In this document: positions 5,419 through 11,529 of the stretch, piece after piece
Layout: each line of letters begins with the position of its first letter
How positions within the stretch are numbered: position 1 is the first letter of the stretch
NCBI GenBank assembly: GCA_964501945.1
Contig: CAZCTY010000030.1
Span: forward strand, 1 to 11,529
Direction: 5' to 3'
DNA length: 11,529 nucleotides
From: 21-14-0-10-32-9 sp964501945
GTDB lineage: Archaea > Nanobdellota > Nanobdellia > Woesearchaeales > 21-14-0-10-32-9
Notes under the pieces: generated by a model
Told to the model about the DNA's origin: nothing
Database searches by the model: none
The model's input: the letters and a program-made list of their open reading frames with translations, nothing else
Made by a program: the position numbers and the translations under genes

Positions 5419-7053
5419 ATGCAACCAAAAACTAAATGGATCGTAGTCACAGGCGGAGTAATATCAACACTTGGAAAAGGAATAATCGCAAGTTCTATAG
5501 GCACATTATTAAAACAGAGAAAATACAAAGTTAGCAGCGTAAAAATCGACCCCTACATAAATATAGATGCAGGAACAATGAGACCCACAGAACACGGCGA
5601 AGTGTTTGTAACGCATGATGGAGGAGAAACAGACCAAGACCTCGGCAACTACGAAAGATTTCTAGGAATAAAACTCTCAAAAGAAGATAATATAACAACA
5701 GGACAAGTATATAAAAACGTGATTGAGAAAGAGAGAAATTTAGAATATAGAGGAAAATGCGTAGAAGTAATACCACACATACCCCTTGAAATCGAGAGAC
5801 GATTAAAAGAGAGCGCGAAGAGAACAAAAGCAGACATAATGCTCATAGAAATAGGAGGCACAATAGGAGATTACCAAAACGTTCTATTCTTAGAAGCCCT
5901 GAGAACAATGAAACTAAAAAAAGAACCAGTAATATTCGTACACGCAACATACCTCCCAATCCCAAATACAGCAGGAGAGATGAAATCAAAACCCGCACAA
6001 CACTCACTTAGAGCACTGAACGCAAACGGATTACAAGCAGATTTTGTAGTGTGCAGATCATCAAAAAAAATAGACGATGTGAGAAAAAACAAAATATCCC
6101 TTTTTGGAAACGTAAGAAAAGAAAACGTCATATCCTGCGAAGATGTAGATAACATATACGAAGTACCACTACTATTCAAAAAACAAGAACTAGACACAAA
6201 GATACTAAGAGAACTAAATGAAAAACCAAAGAAATTAAACAAAGAATATGATGACTGGGCACGAGAGATAGAGAAAATCAAAAAAATCAAAAAAACAGTA
6301 AATATAGGAATAATAGGAAAATACTTTGAGACAGGAGATTTCTCACTTGAAGACTCATACATATCAGTAATTGAAGCAATAAAACATGCATGCTACAAAA
6401 ACGAAGTCAAACCACAAATAAAATGGATAAACTCAAACCAATTTAAAGATGAGAGCGAACTAAACGAATACGACGCAATAATAATACCTGGAGGCTTCGG
6501 CGCAACAGGAATAGACGGCAAAATAAACGCAATAAAATATGCACGAATAAAAAAAATACCCTTCCTAGGTTTGTGCTACGGATTACAACTCGCAGTAATA
6601 GAACATGCAAGAAACGTACTAGGATGGAGTGATGCCCACACAACAGAAATAAACCCATACACAAAATACCCCGTAATAGATTTACTACCAGAACAAAAAA
6701 ATAACTTAAAAGAGAAAAAATACGGCGCAACAATGAGACTTGGAGAATACACCGCGCAACTAAAAAAAGATAGCAAAGTAAGAAAACTATACAACGCACC
6801 AAAAGCAACAGAGAGACACAGACACAGATACGAAGTTAATCCCCAATTAAAAGAACAACTAGCAATAAAAGGAATGCAAATAACAGGCACATCAGAAAAT
6901 GAAAAACTAGTAGAATACATAGAACGAGAAGACCACCCTTACTTTATAGGAACACAAGCACACCCAGAATTTACAAGCAACTTCTTAAAACCAAACCCCT
7001 TATTTAACGGACTAATAAAAGCAGCAATAAAACACAAAAAACAAAGAAACTAA
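5419..7053 (+). CDS. pyrG: CTP synthase (glutamine hydrolysing)
   Basis: A 544-residue enzyme making CTP from UTP, ATP and glutamine, the last step of de novo cytidine nucleotide synthesis. The N-terminal synthetase domain (about 1-270) has the ATP-binding loop LGKGIIASSIG (18-28), KIDPYINIDAGTM (42-54), EHGEVFVTHDGGETDQDLGNYERF (58-81) and EIGGTIGD (144-151). The C-terminal class I glutaminase domain (about 293-544) has the oxyanion strand PGGFG (357-361), nucleophile Cys386 in GLCYGLQ, the signature ERHRHRYEVN (465-474), and His515/Glu517 in HPEF. The length is normal. The usual DIES after GTVG is DYQN here, and the usual GICLGMQ is GLCYGLQ, so this is a divergent subfamily. It ends 7 bp from the convergent nucleotidyltransferase-HEPN gene. 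Confidence 0.96.
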   Translation: MQPKTKWIVVTGGVISTLGKGIIASSIGTLLKQRKYKVSSVKIDPYINIDAGTMRPTEHGEVFVTHDGGETDQDLGNYERFLGIKLSKEDNITTGQVYKNVIEKERNLEYRGKCVEVIPHIPLEIERRLKESAKRTKADIMLIEIGGTIGDYQNVLFLEALRTMKLKKEPVIFVHATYLPIPNTAGEMKSKPAQHSLRALNANGLQADFVVCRSSKKIDDVRKNKISLFGNVRKENVISCEDVDNIYEVPLLFKKQELDTKILRELNEKPKKLNKEYDDWAREIEKIKKIKKTVNIGIIGKYFETGDFSLEDSYISVIEAIKHACYKNEVKPQIKWINSNQFKDESELNEYDAIIIPGGFGATGIDGKINAIKYARIKKIPFLGLCYGLQLAVIEHARNVLGWSDAHTTEINPYTKYPVIDLLPEQKNNLKEKKYGATMRLGEYTAQLKKDSKVRKLYNAPKATERHRHRYEVNPQLKEQLAIKGMQITGTSENEKLVEYIEREDHPYFIGTQAHPEFTSNFLKPNPLFNGLIKAAIKHKKQRN

Positions 7054-7060
7054 AAAAAAA

Positions 7061-7858
7061 TTATTTTTTCAAGAAACGCTCAAACTCAGCAAAATAATCA
7101 TTAGTTTGCTTTAAAAGAGAATCAAAATCCTCACCAGACACTTCTTTTATACGACCAGTAGTAATCTTTTTATGATAAGAATACAACTTCCTAAGCGTCC
7201 AAGGCAATTTTTTATCAACAAGCCTGCCACGAACAAGCTTATCCTCAACTAAGTTAGGCACCTCCTCAGGACTCACAGGGACCTCACCAATACTCATCAA
7301 AGCAGCATGAGCAACATCCATCGCGCCCCAATAAAGATCAACAACAGCATCAACCAAACGCTTTTTAGAACTTGTCAAAAATTGCTGACCCCTATTATAA
7401 TAAGACCAAGTCGCCTCATCACTCGGCTTAATACGACCCTGCAACAACAATAACTGCATAGGCTCAAAAAAACCAGTATCATAAATAGCATAACCATCCC
7501 TAATAACATTAACCGCGATAGGATCACCAGCCCTAATATACTCCCAAAAAGATGAAAATTTCATAGAAGTAACATGAATTTTAGGAGAAATTTTTTGAAC
7601 AGCTTTCTCAACAATAATCCTATACGTTTGAACAAGCTCAGGAACCAACCTAACAGAAACATCATCAAGAATAAGCAAAATATCAATATCATTAACGTCC
7701 TGCTTTTTCCTCGCAGCACTACCAAATAAAATAATACCCTTAACCAAATCACTTAACTCTTCATGAATCTCTTTAGAAAACCTATACGCTAAATCAATAT
7801 TAGCTGCAGAATAATTATTTTTAGTCTTAGCAGATTTTTTATGAATATGAAAGTCCAA
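7061..7858 (-). CDS. Nucleotidyltransferase-HEPN fusion protein
   Basis: A 265-residue protein. Residues about 20-130 are a polymerase-beta-like minimal nucleotidyltransferase with GSAARKKQDVNDIDILL (46-62), giving the GS motif and D57/D59. The expected third aspartate is not obvious: the candidate strand reads KIHVTSM (94-100). Residues about 145-265 are helical and HEPN-like (WSYYNRGQQFLTSSKKRLVDA, then the helix DLYWGAMDVAHAAL). An R-x5-H pattern (RKLYSYH, 223-229) resembles the RNase motif of HEPN proteins. Paired MNT and HEPN genes form toxin-antitoxin systems; here both parts are in one chain. No in-frame ATG lies near, and GAGGGGTG sits five bases upstream of the TTG, so TTG is chosen as start. 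It is apparently monocistronic. The role is uncertain: self-contained RNA/nucleotide modification, or a stress module. Confidence 0.82.
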   Translation of the reverse strand: MDFHIHKKSAKTKNNYSAANIDLAYRFSKEIHEELSDLVKGIILFGSAARKKQDVNDIDILLILDDVSVRLVPELVQTYRIIVEKAVQKISPKIHVTSMKFSSFWEYIRAGDPIAVNVIRDGYAIYDTGFFEPMQLLLLQGRIKPSDEATWSYYNRGQQFLTSSKKRLVDAVVDLYWGAMDVAHAALMSIGEVPVSPEEVPNLVEDKLVRGRLVDKKLPWTLRKLYSYHKKITTGRIKEVSGEDFDSLLKQTNDYFAEFERFLKK

Positions 7859-7862
7859 TAAG

Positions 7863-7870
7863 CACCCCTC
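7863..7870 (-). promoter_or_regulatory. Ribosome-binding site deciding a TTG start
   Basis: On the minus strand GAGGGGTG lies a few bases before TTG at 7858. With a TATA-like TTATTTAAATAAG at 7894-7906 this gives a leader of about 17 nt and supports the unusual start codon. Confidence 0.5.
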
Positions 7871-7930
7871 TTTTTAAAAAATACAAAATAACGCTTATTT
7901 AAATAATTTTCTAAACCAAAAACCACACAA

Positions 7931-7955
7931 AAAACAAAAGAATAAAAAAAAATGA
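7931..7955 (-). terminator. T-rich terminator after tRNA-Ile
   Basis: Directly 3' of the tRNA the minus strand reads CTCA followed by a T9 run, then further short T runs. This is a typical archaeal stop signal for a single tRNA transcript. Confidence 0.5.
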
Positions 7956-7956
7956 G

Positions 7957-8072
7957 TGGGTCCGCGGAGATTCGAACTCCGGACCTCACGATTTCTCTGC
8001 CAGCACAAAAGAAAAAAATCTCCTGCGCAGAACATATCAGTCGTGCGCTCCACCAGGCTAAGCTACGGACCC
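7957..8072 (-). tRNA. tRNA-Ile(GAT) with intron
   Basis: On the minus strand a full cloverleaf is present once a 42-nt insert is removed. The acceptor GGGTCCG pairs with CGGACCC, with discriminator A73. The D arm reads GCTTAGCCTGGTGGAGC, with G at position 26. The anticodon stem is CACGA/TCGTG with loop CTGATAA, giving anticodon GAT. The variable loop is AGGTC, and the T arm is CGGAG-TTCGAAT-CTCCG. The mature length is 74 nt, and CCA is not encoded. It closely matches other archaeal tRNA-Ile(GAT) genes. An upstream TATA-like TTTTTAAATACC (8102-8113) would start transcription about 10 nt before the mature 5' end. Confidence 0.95.
7993..8034 (-). other. tRNA-Ile intron at canonical position 37/38
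   Basis: A 42-nt intron interrupts the anticodon loop after A37. Its ends pair as TTCTGC with GCAGAG, leaving AAA next to the 3' exon stem strand as a three-base bulge. Cutting after the second A gives a correct mature loop, as expected for the archaeal splicing endonuclease (bulge-helix-bulge recognition). The 5' side is less regular by eye, so the motif may be relaxed. The intron contains a T7-C-T4 tract. Confidence 0.85.
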
Positions 8073-8162
8073 AATAGATAACAAAGAGAGAGAATTAAAG
8101 AGGTATTTAAAAACTTTTCTTGTAAAAACAACAATAAAAATAAGAAAAAAAAGATAGAAAGA

Positions 8163-8173
8163 TTTATATTATA
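8163..8173 (+). promoter_or_regulatory. TATA-like box for the DUF212 gene
   Basis: TTTATATTATA is centred 25 nt before the ATG with no ribosome-binding site between, predicting a leaderless message. Confidence 0.5.
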
Positions 8174-8192
8174 AAGATTAAATAAAAAAAAT

Positions 8193-8609
8193 ATGATTTT
8201 TGATGAAATAACAACATTTTACATAGCAAGCATAATGACAGCATGGATAATATCCTGCATAATTAAAATGATCTTATACTCATATAGTGTAAAAAAAATT
8301 GATTTCCTATCAGGATTTAAAAACGGTGGAATGCCAAGCTCGCACACAGCGCTAATAAGCTCAACCACGCTTGCAATTTTTCTAACAGAAGGATTGAGCC
8401 CAATACTTTTTTTAGCAATAGTAGTATCAACTCTAATAATAAGAGACGCAGTTACAGTGAGACGAGAAGTAGGCATCATAGGAGATGAAATAAACAAAAT
8501 GCTTGACAAAAAGATAAAAGTTGTACACGGACACACAATGCCACAAGTAATCATAGGCGGAATAATAGGCATCACAAGCACACTAATATTTTATGTAACA
8601 ATACTATAA
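8193..8609 (+). CDS. Divergent PAP2 (DUF212) family membrane protein
   Basis: A 138-residue hydrophobic protein with about four membrane segments (near 5-27, 52-70, 70-88 and 117-136). It carries the DUF212/divergent PAP2 signatures GGMPSSHTAL (45-54), RDAVTVRREVG (84-94) and HGHTMPQVIIGGIIG (112-126). The serine/histidine motif PSSH and the later arginine and histidine are arranged as in acid phosphatase/haloperoxidase-type enzymes. The family is best known from bacteria and plant plastids and is generally uncharacterised; a lipid phosphate phosphatase role is suggested by the motifs but not established. Length and motif order are normal for the family. It appears to be transcribed alone from a leaderless promoter and precedes the orphan gene by about 70 bp. 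Confidence 0.88.
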   Translation: MIFDEITTFYIASIMTAWIISCIIKMILYSYSVKKIDFLSGFKNGGMPSSHTALISSTTLAIFLTEGLSPILFLAIVVSTLIIRDAVTVRREVGIIGDEINKMLDKKIKVVHGHTMPQVIIGGIIGITSTLIFYVTIL

Positions 8610-8617
8610 AGAGTTAG

Positions 8618-8628
8618 TTTTAAATAAT
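8618..8628 (+). promoter_or_regulatory. TATA-like box for the 523-residue orphan
   Basis: TTTTAAATAAT lies about 55 nt before the ATG, predicting a leader of about 30 nt. GAGG at 8661-8664 is a weak and rather distant ribosome-binding site. Confidence 0.35.
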
Positions 8629-8678
8629 ATTAAAACAATAATAACTAAAGCATAAAAAAAGAGGAAAAAATAAATTAA

Positions 8679-10250
8679 ATGGCAGATATTTTAACAGATT
8701 CGGAATTATTGGTAAAGTTTGGATTTATAAAAGAAAGCTGTAGACATATGTATAAGTATGATGATAAAAAAGAACACTACGTAATGCGAGAAGAATACAA
8801 AAAAGAAGAGAAAGAATACGATAAAAGCCACGCAAATGAAGAAATGGATGAAGAAAATAATTTATCCACAACAAACGCATACCAAAAAACAGGATACCCA
8901 AAAACACCAAAAAGATACAGATTAATAACAGAATCCTTTAACATGTCACTTGAAGAACTATACTACTGGTGCCTAAATTACATAAGACAAGACGCAGGAT
9001 TTTCAAAAGTAGACAAAATATTAGATACATTCTCAGCAGCAGAAAACAGCGCGTTCTTCGGACAAAGCGTTCAAAGACGAGCAATACAAGAAGATAGAGC
9101 AAGCGGATTTCTCAGAGGAATATCAGAACTTGTAAAAACACTATTCCAAATAGTAAGAGAACTTAGAGTTATAGATGAGAGATTAGAAATATACAAAAAC
9201 TGGAAAACATCAAAGAGCGCAGATGCAACACTTAAAGGATTATTCGCAGACTTCGCAGAAAATAAAGGCGGACAAATGCAACCAGGAAGCGTGTTCCACC
9301 TATCACAACAAGTAGGATACGCAGCACTACCAGACCTATTTTTTAACACAATAGTAAATTCAACAGACGAAATAGATGAAGTAGTAGACAAATTAGAATT
9401 TAACAAAAATGTAAAAACAGTACTAAAAAGAAAACTATACCAATTCCTAGTATGGACAGAGAAAACAGAAAAAGAATTATACACAAGAAAAAGATTCCAA
9501 GTAAAATACCTAAGACAACACTATGTAACTATCAAAACATACATCTCATGGGTTAAACCATACTTAAAGCACATTAAAAGATTACAAATGAGCGAGGAAC
9601 AAATGGATAGCCCAGATATAATATCAACGTTCGAATCATCCGCAACAGAAATAGAAATACTCGCACAAAACCCATCACCAAAAGGAGACATACACGGATG
9701 CACACTTATGACATTCAAATTCAACACAAGACCCGTACTAAACTATAACCAAGACGCAGCAAGAGGACCCGTACATATAGGAAAAGGAGAAGCCACATTT
9801 AGATCATACGGATGGACCGACCACCAAATAAAAATGTATAAAAAAATGAAAGACTACGAAGACAGAGAATTACTCGGCATGGTAGATGACCAATTACAAT
9901 CAGCAATGGAAATGCTAGGAGACGATTTAGAAAAATACCTAAAACTAGCAGAAGGCGAAATAGAAGAGGAAGAGAACGAAAAAAAAGAAACAAAACCAAC
10001 AAAACTAACACCCATCGAAGGAAACATTAACGTATTTGAACCATTCATAAGTATGTTTAAAGGATTTGGAGAAATAGGGAAAGCATTCATGCCAAGCACC
10101 GTGAGTAAAAAACAAAAATCGAAAGGAAAAAGTAAAACACTAATACCAAAAGATAAAGCCTCTGAAGGCGTAGCGATGGGAATTGCAAAATTGCACATGT
10201 GGCTAGTATATAAAAACTACAAAAAAGCACACGGAATGATGGCATGGTAA
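8679..10250 (+). CDS. Uncharacterised 523-residue protein
   Basis: I do not recognise a characterised family. No signal peptide or membrane segment is evident. Residues 1-60 are charged, with a Lys/Glu/Asp-rich stretch (about 28-60). Residues 85-300 are mostly helical, including LEELYYWCLNYIRQDAGFSK (91-110), a long amphipathic helix near 143-175, and a basic, Tyr-rich segment 245-300 (KRKLYQFLVW, KRFQVKYLRQHY). Residues 310-380 look beta-rich (STEIEILA-type strands, HGCTLMTFKFNTRPV). Another helical stretch covers 380-425. An acidic then basic low-complexity linker runs 425-445 and 475-492. A hydrophobic tail ends with HMWLVYKNYKKAHGMMAW. Codon use matches the neighbouring plus-strand genes, so it is resident rather than newly acquired. 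Length and coding quality make it a real gene; its function is unknown. Confidence 0.9.
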   Translation: MADILTDSELLVKFGFIKESCRHMYKYDDKKEHYVMREEYKKEEKEYDKSHANEEMDEENNLSTTNAYQKTGYPKTPKRYRLITESFNMSLEELYYWCLNYIRQDAGFSKVDKILDTFSAAENSAFFGQSVQRRAIQEDRASGFLRGISELVKTLFQIVRELRVIDERLEIYKNWKTSKSADATLKGLFADFAENKGGQMQPGSVFHLSQQVGYAALPDLFFNTIVNSTDEIDEVVDKLEFNKNVKTVLKRKLYQFLVWTEKTEKELYTRKRFQVKYLRQHYVTIKTYISWVKPYLKHIKRLQMSEEQMDSPDIISTFESSATEIEILAQNPSPKGDIHGCTLMTFKFNTRPVLNYNQDAARGPVHIGKGEATFRSYGWTDHQIKMYKKMKDYEDRELLGMVDDQLQSAMEMLGDDLEKYLKLAEGEIEEEENEKKETKPTKLTPIEGNINVFEPFISMFKGFGEIGKAFMPSTVSKKQKSKGKSKTLIPKDKASEGVAMGIAKLHMWLVYKNYKKAHGMMAW

Positions 10251-10253
10251 ATA

Positions 10254-10265
10254 CTTATAAATAAA
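10254..10265 (+). promoter_or_regulatory. TATA-like box for the right-edge nucleotidyltransferase
   Basis: CTTATAAATAAA is centred about 27 nt before the ATG at 10287, with no ribosome-binding site, so the message is probably leaderless. It starts only a few bases after the stop codon of the orphan gene. Confidence 0.5.
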
Positions 10266-10286
10266 TAATTCTTAACAAATATAAAA

Positions 10287-11529
10287 ATGATTCCAATACT
10301 ACAAGAATCAAAATACGAAGAAACTAAAAAGCACCCCCCAACACAAAAAAAATTTATAGAAGTAATAACAAAAAAGCACTTAAAAAAAGAAAAAGACCTA
10401 AATAAGATAATACAATACTTACAAACAAAAAAATATCCATGCTATGTAGTAGGCGGCGCGCCAAGAGATTTCTTAATAGGAGAAATACCAAAAGACTACG
10501 ATATATTAGTTAAAAACATAAGCTTAGAGAAATTAAAAAAAGAATTAGAAAACTTTGGAGAGTTAACATTCCTCTCCCAAGTAAAAAACCACATAGGCTT
10601 AAAAATAAATAATAAAAAAATAGATTTTTTTATACCTAGTAAAGTTATAAAAGGTGAAACCAAGCATTCTGAGAATTACACGATAAAAGATCATTTAAAC
10701 AGTTTTGATTTTACAATGAACGGCATCGGCATATGTTTTGAGACTTATCAATTATACGATGTGAAAAACGCGTTAAAAGACCTTTTTGATAATAAATTAA
10801 GATTAATAGAATTTTATAGTTTCAAAGACCTAAAAGATATAATAAAAAAAACAACTGCTTTTCTTAGAGCTTTAAGATTCTTATCAAAGAGAAAATATTT
10901 AGAACTAGAAAGCGAAACTTTAGTGCATTATAAAAATAATTTTGATAAAATAATAAAAAACATAAAAGAAGAACACATACAATATGAGTTTTACTACGCT
11001 CTCGCGCATGAATACGCCGGTAAAACGATTACATTACTAATTGAAGAAAACATGCTAGACCCATTATTTGAATTATACTTGTCTTCGCAAGATTGGATCT
11101 TGGAATCAAACAATTACTCAAATAACCTACCAAGAAAACAAAGCTTTCAAATAACTAATATGAACGTTGAATACGGCGAGTTTAAAAAAAAAGGATGGTT
11201 CGCATTTAAAGACATTAATAATTCAATTGTCAAAGAAATAATTAAGAGAATAAAAGAATTAAATATAAAAAAAGAATATGAAGTATACATAGCAGGAAGC
11301 ATACTTGATAATTGGTTTACGTGGGATTTAGATATAAGCATCTCCGGCCCCTACGACGAGGAATACATACAAGAAATACTACGCGATATAACAAAGATAG
11401 GATTTGATTATCATTTTTACATAGATGCCTCATACGTCCCTGAGAGCTTTAAGGAGATAGAAAAAAAATCATTTAACGAACAAGCAAAAAAAGGAAACAT
11501 ACTAAGAGAAACATACATATACTCAAACA
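10287..11529 (+). CDS. Class II CCA/poly(A)-polymerase-like nucleotidyltransferase, partial
   Basis: Open from ATG to the window edge (414 codons, no stop). Residues 50-75 hold the class II head motif YVVGGAPRDFLIGEIPKDYDIL, with GG 56-57, R60, D61 and metal-binding D70/D72. A third acid lies in KIDFF (D113). DFTMNG (141-146) matches the family RRDFTIN motif, although the arginine pair is replaced by Ser-Phe. TAFLRALRF (190-198) matches the RILRALRF motif, and EEHIQYEFYYAL the following one. From about 330 a second nucleotidyltransferase pattern appears: GS (337-338), W346-D347-L-D349 and D380. Archaeal CCA-adding enzymes are normally class I, so this is probably not the housekeeping enzyme. 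It may modify another RNA or a small molecule. The C-terminal end is missing. Confidence 0.85.
   Translation, partial: MIPILQESKYEETKKHPPTQKKFIEVITKKHLKKEKDLNKIIQYLQTKKYPCYVVGGAPRDFLIGEIPKDYDILVKNISLEKLKKELENFGELTFLSQVKNHIGLKINNKKIDFFIPSKVIKGETKHSENYTIKDHLNSFDFTMNGIGICFETYQLYDVKNALKDLFDNKLRLIEFYSFKDLKDIIKKTTAFLRALRFLSKRKYLELESETLVHYKNNFDKIIKNIKEEHIQYEFYYALAHEYAGKTITLLIEENMLDPLFELYLSSQDWILESNNYSNNLPRKQSFQITNMNVEYGEFKKKGWFAFKDINNSIVKEIIKRIKELNIKKEYEVYIAGSILDNWFTWDLDISISGPYDEEYIQEILRDITKIGFDYHFYIDASYVPESFKEIEKKSFNEQAKKGNILRETYIYSN

Noticed and set aside
5871..6362. Antisense reading frame of 163 codons inside pyrG
   Set aside because: Ser/Phe-rich shadow of a strongly conserved gene; no own promoter or ribosome-binding site and no recognisable motif.
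7957..8072. Split or trans-spliced tRNA
   Set aside because: Both halves are contiguous and separated by a single 42-nt insert at the canonical 37/38 position, which is an ordinary intron.

Overview
This AT-rich window looks archaeal, and most likely comes from a DPANN-type lineage (Woesearchaeota/Pacearchaeota-like). The domain call rests on proteins found in archaea and eukaryotes but not bacteria (ribosomal proteins L15e and L40e, hypusine-type initiation factor 5A, Trm1), on the archaeal GTPase/DUF2073/zinc-ribbon cluster (OapABC, also called ArvABC), on TATA-like boxes about 25-30 nt upstream of several start codons (leaderless transcripts), on GGAGG/GGTGAT ribosome-binding sites, and on a tRNA intron at position 37/38. 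The lineage call is inference from protein flavour and the presence of an unrecognised orphan gene.

Layout, left to right. A hairpin-rich left edge (1-46) precedes rpl15e (+) and trm1 (+). A minus-strand block follows. Read in transcription order it contains a surface lipoprotein with four tandem Ig/cadherin-like domains; aIF5A followed by the small L40e gene; and a three-gene operon of Ras-like GTPase (ArvA/OapA), DUF2073 protein (ArvB/OapB) and zinc-ribbon protein (ArvC/OapC). The last of these runs 17 bp into the 3' end of trm1. CTP synthase pyrG (+) diverges from the lipoprotein gene and converges with a nucleotidyltransferase-HEPN fusion (-, TTG start). Next come an intron-containing tRNA-Ile(GAT) (-), a DUF212/divergent PAP2 membrane protein (+), a 523-residue protein I cannot assign (+), and a class II CCA/poly(A)-polymerase-like nucleotidyltransferase (+) that runs off the right edge and carries a second nucleotidyltransferase motif set.

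Functionally the window is mostly information processing (two ribosomal proteins, aIF5A, Trm1, tRNA-Ile with a G at position 26, the Trm1 target position) and nucleotide supply (CTP). It also holds a membrane/envelope set: the Arv GTPase cluster, which has been linked to extracellular vesicle formation in haloarchaea; a lipoprotein; and a lipid-phosphatase-like membrane protein. The parts most worth following up are the Arv cluster with a membrane-binding-like N-terminal helix on the GTPase, the two-headed nucleotidyltransferase, the 523-residue orphan, and the very strong strand-dependent codon choice across the window.
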